Positions 45,096 through 48,027 of a stretch of DNA of 48,027 nt are shown here, piece after piece. The number at the start of each line of letters is the position of its first letter. Position 1 is the stretch's first letter. Origin of the DNA: Symploca sp. SIO2E9 (GTDB lineage Bacteria; Cyanobacteriota; Cyanobacteriia; Cyanobacteriales; Coleofasciculaceae); contig JAAHGS010000041.1 of the NCBI GenBank assembly GCA_010692645.1, forward strand, positions 1 through 48,027. Direction: 5' to 3'. Below the pieces are notes generated by a model. It saw only the letters and a list, made by a program, of their open reading frames with translations, was not told the DNA's origin and ran no database searches. Both the position numbers and the translations under genes were made by a program.

Positions 45096-45302
45096 AGTTC
45101 GTCTAGCAGCCCTTACCCAGTAAAGGTTTCAGCCGCCGAATCGACGCATCTCCAAAAAGTATAACATATCCTCCTCCAAATTGAGCAAAATTCATGCCTC
45201 AAATCCTCTCCCTGTAAGGCATCGACGCATCTCCACGAAAAATATAGGGTTTCGGCGATTTGGCGAGATGCGTCGATGAACCCCTGAAAATTTCCCTCAA
45301 AC
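45096..45302 (-). promoter_or_regulatory. CRISPR leader with covarying hairpin
   Basis: The non-coding sequence between cas2 and the first repeat. It holds a full hairpin element (45220-45278; arms ATCGACGCATCTC and GAGATGCGTCGAT), and a half copy of one arm (45140-45153) that could compete for pairing. A minus-strand promoter is possible, with TATACT (about 45159-45164) as -10 and TTGCTC about 19 nt upstream. Transcription towards the array fits this orientation. Confidence 0.65.
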
Positions 45303-45578
45303 CTATACAACATAATACTTTGGTGGTGGTTGGGGTGCATCGCTTCCAATAATTAACGCCCTTGACACTGCTTCTTGGGATATCCAGTAAAAGCGCACAT
45401 TATCCTCCGCAGGCTTTACTAACTTTTTCACCTTTTCATAGAGTTGCCGCATCTCCTCTAAACTTAAGAAACATTCAAACACAGAAAGTTGAACTCTTCG
45501 TCCATATCCTTCTAGAAAATGGGACAATTTTGTCCGCCTTTTATCATCAGGAATATCAGACACAACAACCACTAACAT
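45303..45578 (-). CDS. cas2: CRISPR-associated protein Cas2
   Basis: A 91-aa protein with the Cas2 beginning LVVVVSDIPDDKRRTKLSHFLEGYG, where the first Asp is the conserved metal-site residue, followed by VQLSVFECFLS. Cas2 dimers bridge two Cas1 dimers during spacer integration. It starts 1 bp before the cas1 stop codon and is the gene nearest to the leader. Confidence 0.92.
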   Translation of the reverse strand: MLVVVVSDIPDDKRRTKLSHFLEGYGRRVQLSVFECFLSLEEMRQLYEKVKKLVKPAEDNVRFYWISQEAVSRALIIGSDAPQPPPKYYVV

Positions 45579-46583
45579 TTACATGGATCTTAAAAAAGCT
45601 TCATAAGCCACTCCAGACAATAAACTACGTTTATATCGTCTCACCTGTAATTGAATCGCATGACGATAGGTGACTTTTGAGACCAAATCTGGGTGAGAAA
45701 TTTCTTCATTCATCCGAGTTTCAAATTGTTTGAGAAATACCCGCCTCGCTGATTGATTTAAATAGATCCCTCCCGTACTAGGAACTATGTCAAAATCTTG
45801 CGGCTTAATTAAATATTTATGAATAATTTTCAAAACTAAGCCATCAACGATAGAAGAACGAAATTCCTCCATCAAATCAAAAGCTAGATAGGGTTTTGGC
45901 TTTTCCCCGTAGTGAAAATTACCCAAATAAGGAGAAAGCCCTTCAGCGATAATAAAACCCAAGACATTATTAAACAAAAGCGTGTAACCAAAACTCAGCA
46001 AAGAATTAACGGGATCAGTAGGAGGTTGACGGTTACGCAGACAAAACTTAAAATCGGCATTAGTAATTAACTTGCCAAACGCCGGAAAATACCTCGCCGC
46101 CGCTATCCCTTCATAACCGCGCAACGTATCCAAATTATCGATTAATCCCAACGCCTCAATATCTTGAGTAATGCCGATAATCGCCTTTTCTACCTCCCGA
46201 CGTTTGCGCTTGCGGTTAAATCGCAACAACAGCTGCTTGGAATTCATCAACTTACCATAGACAATCCCTTGAGACACCTGCAATTGAAAATCAGCATCAC
46301 GGCGTCTTTCCACCTGTACCAACTCCTGATCTAAATTCCTGAATTGAGCACTCCATAAATGACCATGATATCTACCACTCTGACTGAGAAACAACACCGC
46401 TATTTGTTCTTGTAAACAAACTTGAATCACCGGAGTTGATAATTGAATATTGCCAAATACGAGAATCTGCTGCACTTCTCGAATGGGTACTTCCAGTTTC
46501 GGCTTTTCCGATACATAAATAATAAAGCGTTGGTAATCCTTATAGATATTCGTGCCTTGTTCAACTAGATAGATCGCTGCCAT
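45579..46583 (-). CDS. cas1: Cas1 integrase (part of an RT-Cas1 arrangement)
   Basis: A 334-aa Cas1 from ATG 46583 with N-terminal beta domain (IYLVEQGTNIYKDYQRFIIY) and C-terminal helical catalytic domain containing NSLLSFGYTLLFNNV, LSPYLGNFHYGEKPKPYLAFD and DLMEEFRSSIVD. The reading frame stays open upstream for 52 codons to 46738, right to the end of the RT gene (see the frameshift site). A free Cas1 from 46583 and an RT-Cas1 fusion are both possible. Confidence 0.92.
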   Translation of the reverse strand: MAAIYLVEQGTNIYKDYQRFIIYVSEKPKLEVPIREVQQILVFGNIQLSTPVIQVCLQEQIAVLFLSQSGRYHGHLWSAQFRNLDQELVQVERRRDADFQLQVSQGIVYGKLMNSKQLLLRFNRKRKRREVEKAIIGITQDIEALGLIDNLDTLRGYEGIAAARYFPAFGKLITNADFKFCLRNRQPPTDPVNSLLSFGYTLLFNNVLGFIIAEGLSPYLGNFHYGEKPKPYLAFDLMEEFRSSIVDGLVLKIIHKYLIKPQDFDIVPSTGGIYLNQSARRVFLKQFETRMNEEISHPDLVSKVTYRHAIQLQVRRYKRSLLSGVAYEAFLRSM

Positions 46584-46723
46584 TTCTCGATGCCAAACAT
46601 TTTTTTGAAAAACACTATTATCTTCCTCGCTGGAGAGAGGTAATTCTGTCTCTACTTCCGCCAGAAAAGGTTGATGTAACGTCGCAATATCTCTTAAAGA
46701 ATCAACCGAGCTGCTCTCTACAC

Positions 46724-47755
46724 CTAACGGGGCAATCTCTTTTTTACTTTTTCCTTCCGAGTTCTTTTTTTTTTACTTTTCTTCTTAGTTTTATCTGACC
46801 TTTGAATTAGGCCACTAATTTTCTCTAGGGCAGACTTCAGGCTAAACTCATTGGCATTAACCGGAAAAATAGCATTTCCCAAAAAACCATGTCCCAAAAA
46901 CCGAAACCCATGCTCAAAAGTAGTAATTTGGGTTTTCTCGATATGCATCATCAATCCCATGGAATCCAACAGACTGATAATTTCTAACTTAGCTTGTGTA
47001 ATACGCTCTTGAGTACGGGCTAACACGAGAAAGTCATCCGCATAACGCACAAGCTTTAAATCAGTTGCAGTGACCAATTCATCAAACTCATGCAGATAAA
47101 TATTAGCCAAGAACGGAGAAATTACCGCACCTTGGGGAATACCTTTTTGTGGCACTACCACCCCTTCTGCCGTTAACACCCCAGCCGATACCCAAGATTT
47201 AATCAAACATAAAATTCTCGGATTATTGATGTGTAACCGAACTTCTTTTAATAATCTGCGGTGGTCAATATTATCAAAAAACTTGACAAGATCTGCATCT
47301 AACACCCAATGATATCCCAAATCACGCCACTCAGCGACCTTTTCCACCGCATTGATGTAAGATAAATTGGGACGATAAGCAAAACTAGCAGAGGAAAACT
47401 TCTCCTCCATTAAGGGATAGAGAATATTTAACAAAGCCTGCTGTACAATTCTGTCCCTGACTGTTGGTATTTTTAACTCTCTTTGTGTGCCATTTCTTTT
47501 GGGAATAATCACTTGCTTGCAGGGGAAAGGTTGATACGTGACTTTAGCAACTGCATCCCGTAATTGATAAATATTAAAAGTTTGATTACGAGCAAACTTA
47601 CCAATAGTTTCCCCATCAGCCCCCGCACAACCGCGATTTTCTGCTACTTTTTCCCAAGCGCGTTGAAAATTTTCCAGACTGAGGAATTCGTCAATGATTG
47701 TGGTCGAAGAACCTTCTCTATTTAAGTTAAAATTGTTAGGAACTATGCTAGTCAT
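46724..47755 (-). CDS. CRISPR-associated reverse transcriptase
   Basis: From ATG 47755 (MTSIVPNN...) the product is 343 aa; a TTG at 47806 gives 360. It is a group II intron-like RT with IIPKRNGTQRELKIPTVRDR (RT-2), the DADLVKFFDNIDH catalytic motif, GIPQGAVISPFLANIYLHE and the YADD box (RYADDFLVLA). It has no maturase or endonuclease domain and ends in a Lys-rich tail. RTs of this type fuse to or pair with Cas1 and allow spacers from RNA. Its stop lies in a different frame from Cas1. Confidence 0.9.
   Translation of the reverse strand: MTSIVPNNFNLNREGSSTTIIDEFLSLENFQRAWEKVAENRGCAGADGETIGKFARNQTFNIYQLRDAVAKVTYQPFPCKQVIIPKRNGTQRELKIPTVRDRIVQQALLNILYPLMEEKFSSASFAYRPNLSYINAVEKVAEWRDLGYHWVLDADLVKFFDNIDHRRLLKEVRLHINNPRILCLIKSWVSAGVLTAEGVVVPQKGIPQGAVISPFLANIYLHEFDELVTATDLKLVRYADDFLVLARTQERITQAKLEIISLLDSMGLMMHIEKTQITTFEHGFRFLGHGFLGNAIFPVNANEFSLKSALEKISGLIQRSDKTKKKSKKKRTRKEKVKKRLPR
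46739..46745 (-). other. Candidate -1 ribosomal frameshift site (A AAA AAG)
   Basis: In the RT frame the codons read GTA AAA AAG AGA, so A AAA AAG lies in the correct phase. A -1 shift gives GAG ATT GCC and an open frame of 52 codons straight into Cas1. An AAGGA Shine-Dalgarno-like sequence (46752-46756) lies 6 nt before the heptamer, and a run of ten A (46765-46774) upstream could also allow slippage in transcription. The RT frame itself stops at TAG 46724-46726. Confidence 0.6.
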
Positions 47756-47831
47756 AATGGTATTTTTGTAAATTTCTCTTGAAGAAGGCAAAAGGATTAA
47801 TACCAATTTCCCTTAGGTCTGCTACAGATCA

Positions 47832-47980
47832 TGAGGAGACACCGGAGACACCGGAGACACCGGAGATGGGGAGACGAGGAGACGGGGAGACGGGGAGACG
47901 AGGAGACGGGGAGACGGGGAGATGGGGAGATGGGGAGATGGGGAGATGGGGAGATGGGGAGATGGGGAGATGGGGAGATG
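47832..47980. repeat. Tandem nonamer/octamer repeats
   Basis: Nonamers of the GACACCGGA type pass into octamers GACGGGGA, GACGAGGA and GATGGGGA through 47980. Both strands give long open frames of simple sequence here, which are artefacts. The octamer recurs at 38663-38702. Confidence 0.85.
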
Positions 47981-48027
47981 TTGAAAAATCTCAAGTTTGA
48001 AGTTGATTTTTTCAGGACTTAGGCAAA

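Noticed and set aside
45113-45349. 78-codon minus-strand frame over the CRISPR leader and cas2 end
   Set aside because: It covers the hairpin element and has no protein-like features; the leader explains the region.
46724-47755. Group II intron as the source of the reverse transcriptase
   Set aside because: There is no maturase or endonuclease domain, no intron RNA domain V-like sequence was noticed nearby, and the gene adjoins cas1.
47779-48022. Open frames of up to 73 codons on both strands at the right end
   Set aside because: They come from simple tandem octamer repeats; the peptides are low-complexity (GRRGDGE or SPSPHLPI) in every frame.

Overview
The window looks like part of a large plasmid (or chromid) of a filamentous cyanobacterium. 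The cyanobacterial signs are repeated GCGATCGC (HIP1) octamers, short tandem heptamer repeats and a Ycf46-type AAA ATPase. The plasmid signs are a parA/parB pair, a VirD4/TraG coupling protein with a secreted lytic transglycosylase, and a nearly complete set of replisome genes. No rRNA or tRNA genes were seen.

Layout. 1-6.5 kb: an acidic-tailed protein, a Ycf46-like ATPase, an exonuclease/polymerase of the PolA family interrupted by an in-frame TGA, and DNA-binding-like proteins. 6.6-6.8 kb: a MITE with a 6-bp target duplication. 7-13 kb: conjugation-type genes (lytic transglycosylase, lipoprotein, coupling protein). 13-17 kb: two histidine kinases and a NarL-type regulator. 17-24.6 kb: an IS982-type relic, then holA, dnaX (interrupted by an in-frame TAG), dnaN and a Dda-like helicase, all on the minus strand. 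24.7-30.7 kb: a second NarL regulator, parA, parB and a RecD2 helicase, with palindromic sites between them.

30.8-47.8 kb is one minus-strand defence island. It carries a type III-B CRISPR-Cas system: a double-RAMP protein that could stand for Cmr6 plus Cmr1, then Cmr5, Cmr4, Cmr3 and an HD-less Cas10/Cmr2 with an intact GGDD. It also has two CARF proteins (one membrane-anchored, one with an unassigned C-terminal domain), a NYN-domain nuclease, a 14-repeat array with leader and terminator, and Cas2, Cas1 and a reverse transcriptase. Set between the CARF genes and the NYN gene is a complete ubiquitin-like conjugation cassette: a beta-grasp modifier ending in Gly, an E2-like protein, and a JAB-protease/E1 fusion, with a coiled-coil membrane protein.

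How it fits together. RT-Cas1 plus Cas2 would capture spacers, probably also from RNA. Cas10/Cmr would detect target RNA and make cyclic oligoadenylate, which the two CARF proteins could sense. The ubiquitin-like cassette may be an ancillary effector or regulator.

The most notable observations are these. (1) RT and Cas1 lie in -1 related frames joined at an A AAA AAG heptamer of the kind used by dnaX. (2) The ubiquitin-like cassette sits inside the type III-B locus. (3) A 57-59 bp hairpin with covarying arms occurs in the CRISPR leader and again upstream of a CARF gene. (4) Four of the 13 spacers contain perfect short hairpins. (5) polA and dnaX are each split by a single in-frame stop codon, with conserved sequence continuing on both sides.
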